A program made the translations under genes and the position numbers. A stretch of DNA of 64,000 nt from Streptomyces monashensis (GTDB lineage: Bacteria; Actinomycetota; Actinomycetes; Streptomycetales; Streptomycetaceae). The DNA is taken from contig NZ_MLYO01000081.1 in assembly GCF_001866665.1 (NCBI RefSeq), positions 1 through 64,000 on the forward strand, given 5' to 3'. Every line of letters begins with the position of its first letter. Within the stretch, counting starts at the first letter, position 1. The notes under the pieces are model-generated. The model had not been told where the DNA came from. It saw nothing but the letters and a program-made list of their open reading frames with translations, and did not search any database. Of the stretch, positions 26,854 to 35,209 are shown piece after piece.

Positions 26854-26927
26854 GATGAATGTGCCCTTCAGGTGTCTTGCGTGTCTCGGATGTCTTGTGT
26901 GTTCAGCGGTTCAGGCGCTCAGGGACG

Positions 26928-27143
26928 TCACTGGCGGACGCTGATGCTCTGGCCGGCCTGGGACCCGGCCTCGGAGCACGACGAGTGGTCGTTGACCGCG
27001 GCCGACTCGTTGTGCGCGTTGATGTGCGCGACGTGCTTGGTGACGTTGACCGTCTTGTGGAAGCTGAACTTCAGCCGCCCCAGCGCCTCGCGGCCGGGCA
27101 GCAGCTCGGCGGACTCGGCGTCGAGCTCACGGGCGTTCAACAT
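26928..27143 (-). CDS. Small peptide P1, tandem homologue of P2
   Basis: A 71-residue product from ATG 27143, with GAGGGGGAA just upstream. It begins MLNARELDAESAELLPGREA and continues LGRLKFSFHKTVNVTKHVAH, then INAHNESAAVNDHSS and QSISVRQ. One Cys (SSCSEA) distinguishes it from P2. The leader-like acidic N-terminus with LLPGREALG and the Asn/His/Ser-rich C-terminal part are shared. It is first in the minus-strand operon and is divergent from an XRE regulator, with TTGGACA repeats between them. Confidence 0.8.
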   Translation of the reverse strand: MLNARELDAESAELLPGREALGRLKFSFHKTVNVTKHVAHINAHNESAAVNDHSSCSEAGSQAGQSISVRQ

Positions 27144-27206
27144 GATCGGTTCCCCCTCAGGGATGGGCGTTTCCGGTCGAACGGCGTCAGGTTCCCCCCC
27201 GACTCC

Positions 27207-27260
27207 GTCCAATCTGGTCGGACGGTCTGTCCAACGAGATTGGACACTAGAGGTTGGACA
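27207..27260. promoter_or_regulatory. TTGGACA repeat cluster, candidate XRE operator
   Basis: Four related sites lie between the peptide operon and the XRE gene: gtccaat (27207-27213), tgtccaa (27228-27234), ttggaca (27240-27246) and ttggaca (27254-27260). The middle two form a perfect inverted repeat, tgtccaa-cgaga-ttggaca. Its position in the divergent promoter region fits a binding site for the adjacent regulator. Confidence 0.6.
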
Positions 27261-27393
27261 CTCCCCCGTGCAACCCCCTTCGGCAAACCCACCCCTCGGC
27301 CACCGACAGGCCCACGCATAGAATCAACCGCTACGGGGAGGAATCCGCAGGTCCGGCGAGTTCCCGCAGGCGGCGAGCAGGAAGTGACCATCA

Positions 27394-27801
27394 GTGGCCA
27401 ACGCACTGCAGCAGTTGATCCGTGAGCGTCTCGACCGCAAGGGCTGGTCCTACGGGGAGGTGGCGCGCCGCGGCGGTATCCCGCGCTCCACCGTCCACCA
27501 CCTGGCCACCACGGAACGCGTCGTCCGCATGCCCCAGCCGGCCACGCTGGAAGGACTGTCCAAAGGGCTGGAACTGTCGTTGGACACCGTGCGCCGAGCC
27601 GCCGCCGAAGCCTGCGGCATCCATGTCTACGGCCCCGGCTCCGCCCCCGCATCCGACAGTGAGGCCTCCCACTCCGCCGACCCCGAGGTCGACCTGCTCA
27701 TCGCCAGTGTCCAGCGACTGTCGGCCGACGACCGCCGGCATGTGGCGGCCCTGGTGGAATCGCTCCTGGGCCGCTCCTCGCGCCCGGCTCCGGAGAAGTG
27801 A
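27394..27801 (+). CDS. XRE-family regulator of the peptide locus
   Basis: Protein of 135 residues from GTG 27394 (AGGAAG upstream). The helix-turn-helix is LIRERLDRKGWSYGEVARRG, GIPRSTVHHLATTERVVR and LEGLSKGLELSLDTVRRAA. The C-terminal half (DLLIASVQRLSADDRRHVAA) forms helices probably used for dimerisation. It is divergent from the peptide/protease operon and faces a cluster of TTGGACA sites, so it probably controls that operon. Confidence 0.8.
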   Translation: MANALQQLIRERLDRKGWSYGEVARRGGIPRSTVHHLATTERVVRMPQPATLEGLSKGLELSLDTVRRAAAEACGIHVYGPGSAPASDSEASHSADPEVDLLIASVQRLSADDRRHVAALVESLLGRSSRPAPEK

Positions 27802-27966
27802 CCGTCCAGGACGCTCCCGGCGGCCCTCCCGTTGCACCTGGTACCCGATCTCCCTCCATCTCGGAAAAAGAATTCAGAGCAGCCGAAAACAGTCGAGACC
27901 CACAGCTAGTCTCTCGTTCTGCCCGAGGCGCGTGAGCCGCACGACCACGGGCTCGTGGGGGGAAGT

Positions 27967-28227
27967 GTGTTGTTCGTGCATGGCGGCCCGACGACCGCCG
28001 TGATCAGGGGACCGGCGGGGGAATCCGTCGTCCTGCTCTCCGGTGACCTGCCGGACGTCCTCACCGACGAAGCGGTCGACGAACTGCTGAACCTGGCCGC
28101 CGCGATCCTGGACGTGGACGAGCTGGCCCTGTTCCGCACGTGCCTGCAGGTCCTGAGCCGGGGCGGCCTGCGCGCCGGGCGCAGCATCGAAGTCGGCGGC
28201 GCGGTACTGACCGTCTACGAGCAGTGA
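27967..28227 (+). CDS. Hypothetical protein, about 86 aa
   Basis: The frame opens at GTG 27955, 27967 or TTG 27970; a GGGGGGAA tract just upstream favours 27967 or 27970. The protein (VLFVHGGPTTAVIRGPAGES, then VLLSGDLPDVLTDEAVDELL) is small, acidic and without a signal peptide. It lies 165 bp downstream of the XRE gene on the same strand. Family not recognised. Confidence 0.5.
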   Translation: MLFVHGGPTTAVIRGPAGESVVLLSGDLPDVLTDEAVDELLNLAAAILDVDELALFRTCLQVLSRGGLRAGRSIEVGGAVLTVYEQ

Positions 28228-28329
28228 GAGGGCATTCCTCCTGCTGCCGGGCAGCTGAGCCGCCCGCTTCTCCACACTCGCCGGTGTCCGGTCCACGGCC
28301 CACACACGGGGGGCGATCCGAGGTCAGGC

Positions 28330-28500
28330 CGTGGCCTCGGCGAACCAGGCCCCTCGTCGGGGCAGGGGTCCGGCGCGGTGGCGTCCAGGGGTCCGGGTGG
28401 GGCGGACCATTGGTCCCAGCAGAAGGAGAAGGCGCAGGTGACCAGGGTCTGGTGACGGCGGATGGGGCGGTCGGAGCGGACTTGGAAGTCGGCCCAGCCG
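28330..28500 (-). pseudogene. IS701-like transposase, C-terminal fragment
   Basis: On the minus strand the segment WADFQVRSDRPIRRHQTLV followed by CAFSFCWDQW matches the conserved C-terminal end of IS701-family transposases (ADFQVRSDxAIRRHxxLVxCAFSFCW). The catalytic part is absent. The rest of 28228-28581 shows no other gene. Confidence 0.6.
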
Positions 28501-28581
28501 ATCGACCGTGGGCCGCACGAAGGCCCCGGCGTGCTGCGGGCGTCACTGGCCGTGCCCCGCAGCACCGGCGGAAGGGGCGGG

Positions 28582-29346
28582 TCAACGGGTGGTGTAGCCG
28601 CCGTTGAGGAAGATCGTCTGCCCGTTGGCCCACCATCCGTCGGTCAGCAGGTGGCGGACCCACGGCACGATGTCCTCGATCTTCGTCAGGTCGCCGTTCA
28701 TGGCCGACGACTTGTGGTACGCGACGGATTCGTCGTCCTCGGCCGGGTAGAAGAACGAGGTGTCCATCGGACCCGGCGCGATGTTGTTGACCGAGATGTT
28801 CCGGCCGAACAACTCCTTCGACAGGGCCCGGGTGAAGTGCTCCACGGGAGCTTTGCTGCCGGCGTAGCAGGAGTACAGGCCGGTGTAGGCGGCCAGCAGC
28901 GAGGTCACAATGGTGATGATCTTCCCTCCGTCCTCGATGCGGCGGGCGGCCTCGCGCATCACGAAGAACGCGGCCTTGGAGTTGACCGCGAACATCCGGT
29001 CGTACTCCTCCTCCGTGATCTCGGTCAGCGGCTTCTTCAGCACCATCCCGGCGGTGTTGATGCTGAAATCCAGCTTCCCGAACCGGTTGACGACTTCGTC
29101 GAAGACCCGTTCGACCTCGGCGACCCGGGTGAGGTCGGCCTGGATCGCGAACGCGTCACCGGGCCCGGCGTTGATCTGCGCGACGACTTCCTCGGCCTTG
29201 GCGCGGGAGGAGTCGCTGTTGTAGTGCACCGCGACCAGCGCGCCATCGGCGCCCAGGGTCGTACTGATCAGCCTGCCGAGGTTGCGGGACGCGCCTCCGA
29301 CGAAGGCGACCTTGCCACTGAGCGTCTTGTCCGGGGTGTTGACCAT
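28582..29346 (-). CDS. Short-chain dehydrogenase/reductase
   Basis: Protein of 254 residues from ATG 29346; AAGGAGG stands 6-7 bases upstream. It has VAFVGGASRNLGRL in place of the usual TGxxxGxG, the NAG-equivalent NTAGMV, a Ser region IVTSLLAAYTGLYSC, then YAGSKAPVEH (YxxxK). NAD(P)-dependent oxidation or reduction of a hydroxyl/keto group is expected, in the cytosol. The fold is complete. The G-G-A-S variant occurs in several members and need not abolish binding. It has no obvious partner genes. Confidence 0.85.
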   Translation of the reverse strand: MVNTPDKTLSGKVAFVGGASRNLGRLISTTLGADGALVAVHYNSDSSRAKAEEVVAQINAGPGDAFAIQADLTRVAEVERVFDEVVNRFGKLDFSINTAGMVLKKPLTEITEEEYDRMFAVNSKAAFFVMREAARRIEDGGKIITIVTSLLAAYTGLYSCYAGSKAPVEHFTRALSKELFGRNISVNNIAPGPMDTSFFYPAEDDESVAYHKSSAMNGDLTKIEDIVPWVRHLLTDGWWANGQTIFLNGGYTTR

Positions 29347-29635
29347 GACAGCCTCCTTGCACGAACGTCGGACGGAGCACGGACACCAGCACACCGGATA
29401 CCGCGCCAGAGACCACTGTCATCGGCGCCGCCCCGCACGTTCTTGAACGATCTGATCACCCTTGGAACAAACCGTTCATCAGTTGCCCCGGCCCGGCGCG
29501 CATCACCAGCCACAACAGGCCTGAGCGGTAACTTCAGGGCTCCGGGATCCCGCGTCGTGCGCGGAAGCTCTACGGGACGACAGAACCGCACGGAGAGAGG
29601 CTGCACGCGTAGCCAGGCAGGGGCGCCGTGCCGGA

Positions 29636-30034
29636 CTACGTGTGGACCTGCCACCGCCGGTCTGCCTCAGCGCGAGCCACTTCGGCGTCGTACTGGCCGG
29701 CGTCAAAGTAGCACTCCGCCGGCGGGAAGGCGGGGGCGTGCGGAACCTCCCAGTCCGACCACTGCACGATGTCCCCGAACCGCTGCACGACGACGGACAG
29801 GAAACCGCAGCAGCCGCCGGTGCACTCCGGCTCCCCCAGCGCCAGACGGCGCGCCTCGCCGGCCGCCCGCAGGAGACTGGGCCGGCCGGCAGGCAGCACA
29901 TCAGCCACGAACGGCCCACGACCGCCCTCGTGGACCAGCCCTTCGATCACGTCCTCGCCGTTGACCCAGAACCGCAACTGGGCAGCGAACCGGGGTCCCG
30001 GCGGCAACACCCGGATCTCCAAACGATCGAACAT
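29636..30034 (-). CDS. Hypothetical protein, 132 aa
   Basis: The protein starts MFDRLEIRVLPPGPRFAAQL and has a CTGGCCGFLSV Cys cluster near the centre, then DIVQWSDWEVPHAP. It has no signal peptide or membrane span and looks like a compact beta-rich cytosolic protein. Similar genes are frequent in Streptomyces, without known function. The Cys cluster (three Cys in five residues) is notable. Confidence 0.65.
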   Translation of the reverse strand: MFDRLEIRVLPPGPRFAAQLRFWVNGEDVIEGLVHEGGRGPFVADVLPAGRPSLLRAAGEARRLALGEPECTGGCCGFLSVVVQRFGDIVQWSDWEVPHAPAFPPAECYFDAGQYDAEVARAEADRRWQVHT

Positions 30035-30400
30035 CAGACCACCCTATGGGGCGCGCCGAAGCCGAGTGTGGCGCGGCCGACACCTGCCTCTCCCCGGCCA
30101 GAGGAGCGACGACAAGGTGCGTCCCGCTCTCGTGAGCATCGACCACGGCCCGGGCGGGGCGCCTCCCGAAGTCGTGCACATCTGCCGCCGGAACTCGGTT
30201 CTGTCCGGATCTTGGGGGCCGGTTGCGGAGGGTGATCCCGCCATCCGATTGCGGGAGTCCGGCTTCGCGTGAGACCGCGCACACCCAGTCCAGGAGGCGC
30301 AGAGGCTGTCGTGGCTGCCGCCCTCATCGCGGCACGGTGCCCGAGCGGTGAGCCGGTCAGTACGAGCTACGGGCCCGAGGAAGCCCTTCCCGCCACCCAC

Positions 30401-30571
30401 CTCGAACCCAAGGGCGTCGGCGTGGTCATCGAGGCCGAACACACCTGCATGACCCTGCGAGGCGTCCAGGCCACCGGCTCCAGCACCCTGACCTCCACCC
30501 TGCTCGGCCTGCTGCGCACCGACGGCCGCTCCCGCAGCGAATTCCTCGCCCTGACCGGCGCGAACTCCTGA
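30401..30571 (+). pseudogene. GTP cyclohydrolase I, C-terminal fragment
   Basis: The translation LEPKGVGVVIEAEHTCMTLR, GVQATGSSTLTSTLLGLL and RSEFLAL matches the final 55 residues of FolE, including the zinc-ligand Cys in the EAEHxCMxxRG motif. The N-terminal two thirds, with the HC zinc pair and GTP pocket, are missing. Secondary FolE copies occur in deazapurine and pterin-type natural-product clusters, but nothing else of such a pathway remains here. Confidence 0.75.
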
Positions 30572-30956
30572 CCGGACCCGACGTCACACACGCCGGCGGG
30601 CACCCGACCCGGAGCAGAACCGAACCTCGACGACCGGTGCACGCGGATCGGCAACTACAGGCGCGAGCTGGACACCATCGAACCCGGCGCCTCGCAGAAG
30701 GCCGTCATCGAAGTCCCGGAGCACCCGGCAGGGGGAAGCGGCAGGGACTTGTCGGCGGCGAACCCGCCGAGCATCCACCCGGCAGGCAAAAGCGGCGACA
30801 GCGGCTCGTCGCCGACACGGTGACCGACAGGCCCGGGATACCGGGCGACGTGGCGGCGCCCCTGCACTGGCCGGCCTCGCCCGGCGCCGGGCATGTCACC
30901 TCACCGGTGATCCAGGTCAACGGCGGTGCCGAGCACGGCCATTGAGGGCTTTGCGG
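30572..30956. other. 385 bp with a possible short coding remnant
   Basis: On the plus strand, about 30622-30822, a frame reads CTRIGNYRRELDTIEPGASQ and continues to a stop after SGSSPTR. It has no start and no recognised family. No other structure was seen. Confidence 0.25.
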
Positions 30957-32063
30957 TCAGCTCCGGCCGGTGCGCGGGAATTCGTGGTCCTCGTGGAGGC
31001 GGGCTCCGTCGGCAGACGGGAGGTGTCGCGGCGGGAGCGCCGCCTCCGAGGTGTTGACGCGGGGCAGTGCGTAGGGGTGCTGCGCCACCAGCCAGGTGAG
31101 CATCCGCTCGCGGACCGCGACCCGTACCGCCCAGATGTCGTCGGAGTCCTTCGCGGTCATCAGGGCCCGCACCTGGATGGTGTTCGGCGTGGTGTCCGTC
31201 ACCACCAGGCTGTAGGCGCGGCCGTCCCAGGCCGGGCTCTCGCGCAGGATGTCGCGCAGCTTCTCGCGCATCGCCTCGACGGGTGCGCCGTGGTCGAGGT
31301 GCCAGGAGACGGTCCCGGTCATCTGCGGCGTGCCCCGCGACCAGTTCTCGAAGGGTTTGGAGGTGAAGTACGACACCGGCATGGTGATCCGGCGCTCGTC
31401 CCAGGTCCGCACCGTCAGAAAGGTCAGGGTGATCTCCTCGACCGTGCCCCATTCGCCGTCCACGACGACCGTGTCGCCGATGCGCACCATGTCACCGAAG
31501 GCGATCTGCAGCCCGGCGAACAGGTTCGACAGGGTCGACTGGGCGGCGACGCCGGCCACGATCCCGAGGATGCCCGCCGATGCCAGCAGCGAGGCGCCGG
31601 CCGCACGCATCGCCGGGAAGGTGAGCAGCATCGCGGCGATCGCCACGACCATGACGATCGCGGAGACCACCCGCTTGATCAGTTCGACCTGGGTGCGCAC
31701 TCTGCGCACCCGGGCCGCGTCCCGGTGCGCCCGGGCGTAGCGGGAGTAGCCGGTCTCGACGACCGCGCCGGCGATCCGGATCACCAGCCAGGCGGCGGCG
31801 CCGATCAGCACCAGCGTCAGGGTCCGGCCGACGCCGGCCTGGTGCCGTTCCAACAGCTTCGCCTGGTCGTACGACCCTCGCAGCAGGGCGGCGCACAGCA
31901 CGAGCTGGTAGGGGACGCGGGCGCGGCGCAGCAGTCCCCACAGCGGTGTGTCGTGGTGGCGTTCGTCGGCCTTGCGCAGCAGCCGGTCGCCGGCCCAGCC
32001 CATGGCCAGGGTGAGCAGCACCGAGCCGCCGATCACGATCAGGGGCCGGAGTACGTTCTCCAT
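30957..32063 (-). CDS. MscS-family mechanosensitive ion channel
   Basis: Protein of 368 residues from ATG 32063. Spans at the start (LIVIGGSVLLTLAMGWAGD), near residues 75-100 and 130-150 precede the pore helix ASLLASAGILGIVAGVAAQS, the Gly/Ala-rich TM3 of MscS, then LSNLFAGLQIAFGDMVRIGD and the beta domain (VEEITLTFLTVRTWDERRI). It is probably a plasma-membrane valve that releases solutes at hypo-osmotic shock. Length is normal. It stands alone between remnants and a hydrolase. Confidence 0.9.
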   Translation of the reverse strand: MENVLRPLIVIGGSVLLTLAMGWAGDRLLRKADERHHDTPLWGLLRRARVPYQLVLCAALLRGSYDQAKLLERHQAGVGRTLTLVLIGAAAWLVIRIAGAVVETGYSRYARAHRDAARVRRVRTQVELIKRVVSAIVMVVAIAAMLLTFPAMRAAGASLLASAGILGIVAGVAAQSTLSNLFAGLQIAFGDMVRIGDTVVVDGEWGTVEEITLTFLTVRTWDERRITMPVSYFTSKPFENWSRGTPQMTGTVSWHLDHGAPVEAMREKLRDILRESPAWDGRAYSLVVTDTTPNTIQVRALMTAKDSDDIWAVRVAVRERMLTWLVAQHPYALPRVNTSEAALPPRHLPSADGARLHEDHEFPRTGRS

Positions 32064-32322
32064 GCCTGAGCTTTTAACCGGCGCTCCGCGGGCATGAACA
32101 TGTGAGTTCCGCGTGTTCCTGGGTAGCCGTCTCGAACGGCCCCGCACCGGCTGGAATCTCACCGCCGGAGGACTGGTCGTGCCCTCCGGCTCACTGCCCG
32201 ACCAGGTCCGCACGGCGACGGCCCGCTCGCGCCCGCGTTCGACGCCGCCGAGCAACACACCCGACACCGAACCAACCCGGGCACCGGCCTTGGGCGGGGC
32301 GGTCGGGTTGGTTCGACGGGTG

Positions 32323-33282
32323 TCAGACGTCGTCGGCGATGAAGTCTGTTATCGCGGCAACGACAGCTTCGGGCTGCTCGTCGGGGATGAAGTGTCCAGC
32401 GTCGGGCACGACGATCCGGGTGGTGTTGTCGGCCCATGGGCTGATGGAGGCGGCCATGTCCGGAACGGAGCCGTGGCTGCTGGAGATTCCGAGGATGGGC
32501 ACGGTCAGGTGCCGCCGCTCGAGCGCCTCGCGGTTCTTGCGGGCTGACTCCGCGGCGCCCCGGTAGTACGCGAGGGAAGCGCGCAGGCCGCCGTCGACGG
32601 CGACGGCCGCCGCATAGTGGTCGAGCTCGGCGTCGTCGAACGTGTCGGGAGACAGGGCCTTCACCTTCAAGAACCAGCCGACGTACTCGCGTTCGCGGCC
32701 GACGAGCAGCGTCTCGGGCAGGTCGGGCACGATGTGGAACGCGAAATGCCAGGTCTTCCACGCTCGATCCGGGTCGGTGGGAATCGCCTCCGGGAGAGTG
32801 ATACCGGGGATTCCGGCGTCGAGCAGAGCGACCCCGCGCAGGTGGCTCTCGAAGTTGAGGGCGAGGGAGAAAGCGACCCAGGCGCCGATGTCGTGGGCGA
32901 CCAGGGAGTAGGTCGACACTCCGAGAGCCTTCACGGCGGCGTGGACGTGCGCGGCGACCGCGTGCGTGTCGTAGCTGCGCTCCGGACGCTCGGAGTGGCC
33001 CTGGCCCGGCAGGTCGATCGCGATGACGTGGAACCGGCGGGTGAGGCCGGGCATCACCTTTCGCCAGGCCCACCAGGTTTGCGGGAATCCGGCGAGCAGG
33101 ACGACAACCGGGCCGCTCGGCCGTCCGCCTTCGACGGCATGCAGGCGGACGCCGTCCGCATCGACCCATCGGTGAGTGAATCCGGCCAGATGCTGCAGGG
33201 GCAGTTCGCGGATGGGGTTGCTTTCGGAGACATGCGGAGTGCTGGTTGCCGGGCCGGTCACGGGATCCTCCGTCGGTGTCAT
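32323..33282 (-). CDS. Alpha/beta hydrolase (haloalkane dehalogenase / epoxide hydrolase-like)
   Basis: Protein of 319 residues from ATG 33282; GTG 33381 gives a 33-residue extension. Oxyanion region LAGFPQTWWAWRKVMPGL, then the nucleophile elbow VAHDIGAWVA with Asp as nucleophile, and catalytic His in VPDAGHFIPDEQP. An Asp nucleophile with HGxPxxx-like LAGFPQTW is typical of epoxide hydrolases and dehalogenases. It is divergent from a TetR gene, with a perfect 16-bp operator between, so it is probably the controlled target. Confidence 0.85.
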   Translation of the reverse strand: MTPTEDPVTGPATSTPHVSESNPIRELPLQHLAGFTHRWVDADGVRLHAVEGGRPSGPVVVLLAGFPQTWWAWRKVMPGLTRRFHVIAIDLPGQGHSERPERSYDTHAVAAHVHAAVKALGVSTYSLVAHDIGAWVAFSLALNFESHLRGVALLDAGIPGITLPEAIPTDPDRAWKTWHFAFHIVPDLPETLLVGREREYVGWFLKVKALSPDTFDDAELDHYAAAVAVDGGLRASLAYYRGAAESARKNREALERRHLTVPILGISSSHGSVPDMAASISPWADNTTRIVVPDAGHFIPDEQPEAVVAAITDFIADDV

Positions 33283-33401
33283 GTGTGCGGTCGGGACGGT
33301 GCAGCTGACGGCGGTGGCCGGGACCACGCGGTGTGTCTCTCGCGCGGTCGCGAAGTGCGCGGCATGCCCGGCCATGACCACGCTTGAAGGCTAACACATC
33401 T

Positions 33402-33417
33402 TGAACTGATCAGTTCA
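33402..33417. promoter_or_regulatory. 16-bp perfect palindrome, candidate TetR operator
   Basis: tgaactgatcagttca is self-complementary. It lies between the alpha/beta hydrolase gene and the divergent TetR gene, at the expected location for repression of both promoters. Binding by the adjacent TetR protein is inferred. Confidence 0.7.
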
Positions 33418-33475
33418 GAATAGAATGGTGCGCAACACAGTCCGAACCATTGACCCATCGGCAAGGAAGTACCGC

Positions 33476-34060
33476 GTGGCAGGCAAGAAGCAGTTCGACA
33501 TGGACACGGCGCTCGACGCCGCGATGATCCAGTTCTGGCGCGACGGCTACGCCGACACCTCACTGGACGACTTGTCTCGGGCAACCGGCCTGAACCGCAG
33601 TTCCATCTACTCCTCCCTCGGCGACAAGGACACGCTCTTCCTGCGCTGCCTGGATCTCTACGCCGCGCGCTACGGCGAGAAGTACGACGCCGCCCTGTCG
33701 TGTGCAGCCTCGGAACCCGTTGCCGCTGTTCGTGCGTTCTTCGACGTCACCCTCGAGCGCATCGCCGATCCCGAGCTGCCTGATGGATGCCTGATTGCCC
33801 AGACGGCCATGGCAATTCCAGTGCTGAGTCCGAGCGTCGCGGCGCACGCCAAGCAGGCGCTCGGCTTCCAGCGTCTGCGCCTGCGCGCCGCGCTGAAGGC
33901 CGGCGGACTGACCGACCAGGAGGCCGAGGCCCTCGCCGTACACGCGGCGGCTGTGAACCAGTCGCTCGCCGTCATGAGCAGGGCCGGGGCGAGCCCGGCG
34001 CAGCTCCTGGCTATCGTGGGCGTGACCGTCGACGCGCTGTCGCAGGCGTTGCGTGCGTAA
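33476..34060 (+). CDS. TetR/AcrR-family regulator
   Basis: Starts at GTG 33476 with AAGGAAG upstream; ATG 33425 would add 17 residues. The N-terminal helix-turn-helix is DTALDAAMIQFWRDGYADTS, LDDLSRATGLNRSSIYSSLG and DKDTLFLRCL, followed by an all-helical ligand domain with PDGCLIAQTAMAIPVLSP. It probably represses itself and the divergent hydrolase through the palindrome at 33402-33417. Length is normal. Confidence 0.85.
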   Translation: MAGKKQFDMDTALDAAMIQFWRDGYADTSLDDLSRATGLNRSSIYSSLGDKDTLFLRCLDLYAARYGEKYDAALSCAASEPVAAVRAFFDVTLERIADPELPDGCLIAQTAMAIPVLSPSVAAHAKQALGFQRLRLRAALKAGGLTDQEAEALAVHAAAVNQSLAVMSRAGASPAQLLAIVGVTVDALSQALRA

Positions 34061-34139
34061 AGAATCTGACACCGCCGTCGGACTCGCAGCCTGATACGCA
34101 CGGCCAGTTCATGAGTTCGAGGTGTGCGCGGTAGTGGTG

Positions 34140-34760
34140 CCAACGGGCTCGGGCCTGGTGGCTTCGCCGCCAATCGGACCAGGCACGCCGGCTCATCACC
34201 CCGGGCCGGGCCCTCGACCCGAGCCGCGGCCCCGGACGCGACGCCCTCTTTCTGGACTCCCGCGGTTCCAGGTGGACGCCGTCGACCTCTCTCCCGCAGC
34301 CGTCGCCTGGGCCGAGGAGCGCACCCGTACGACCGGAGCCCGCATCCGGTTCCACAGGAGAGACGCCTTCGCCCTCGCCGGCACCGGGCTGAGCGGACGC
34401 TACGACCTGATCTACGACTCGGGCTGCTTCCACCACCTGCCGCCCCACCCCCCACCACCTGCCTCGCCCTGCTCGGCCAACTCCTCGCATCCGGCGGCCA
34501 CTTCGCACTCACCTGCTGGCGGAGAGACGGGAGGGACCTCCCCGACGCGGCCTTCCACCGCGACGCCCGCCTCCACGGCGGACTCGTCTACACCCCCCAG
34601 TCCCTGCGCCGGATCTTCTCCAGCCTCACAGCGGTCGAACTTCGACTCATGCGCGATGAACCGACCGAGTCCGCACACCTCGCGAACCCTTCCTCCGGAC
34701 AGCCCTGTTCCGACGCGATGCCCAGCCGAGCACGGGCTCTGCGAGCGTGCCGACCTCGAC
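34140..34760 (+). pseudogene. SAM-dependent methyltransferase, multiply frameshifted
   Basis: Methyltransferase pieces occur in three frames in order: ALDPSRGPGRDALFLDSRG (motif I region), FQVDAVDLSPAAVAWAEERT with GRYDLIYDSGCFHHLPPHP (motifs II-IV), CLALLGQLLASGGHFALTCW through YTPQSLRRIFSSL, then REPFLRTALFRRD. At least three indels are needed to join them. The intact family is a class I methyltransferase of about 210 residues. Confidence 0.7.
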
Positions 34761-34804
34761 GCGTTGGGGATCCGCCGGCGACAGGATGGTGCGCCGCAGG
34801 CTGC

Positions 34805-35209
34805 TCACTGAGCGGCAGTTCTCCGAACGTGGTACTTCCAGTGTGAAAGGGAGCGCACGACGGTCTCGGCGCCGACGGGATTGGCGCTGTGCACGTAGAC
34901 AGTACCGATGTGGAACGGTCTGCCGTGGAAGGCGGCCTCCTCCAGGAGGGTCACCACCGGCATGATGCTGTCGTCTCCGCCCAGGTCGTGGTCGAGCCAG
35001 AGCTCATCGATGAAGACGTCCCGGTGTTCTTGAAGGAGTTGGACCCCATCGCGACTCGTGCGGGCGAGCCGCGTCGCTCGGGGCAGGGCCCTGAGGTCGT
35101 CGATGGCGAGGATGACCGGAGCAGGTCCAGGAATGAGCTGCTGCACCCGGACATCATGCCCGGTGAACGGCGCCCAGCAGGCCATGAGCAGGTGCCCCTC
35201 TGCTCTCAT
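34805..35209 (-). CDS. Cyclic-phosphate-processing receiver-domain-like protein
   Basis: Protein of up to 134 residues. ILAIDDLRALPRATRLARTS, DELWLDHDLGGDDSIMPVVT and FHIGTVYVHSANPVGAETVV match a small receiver-like family (cREC/REC) with an Asp-rich pocket (DD and DHD). The family has been linked to nucleotide cyclic-phosphate metabolism by genome context, without proof. The true start could be a downstream GTG (MQQLIPGP) because the first 22 residues lack conservation. Confidence 0.6.
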   Translation of the reverse strand: MRAEGHLLMACWAPFTGHDVRVQQLIPGPAPVILAIDDLRALPRATRLARTSRDGVQLLQEHRDVFIDELWLDHDLGGDDSIMPVVTLLEEAAFHGRPFHIGTVYVHSANPVGAETVVRSLSHWKYHVRRTAAQ

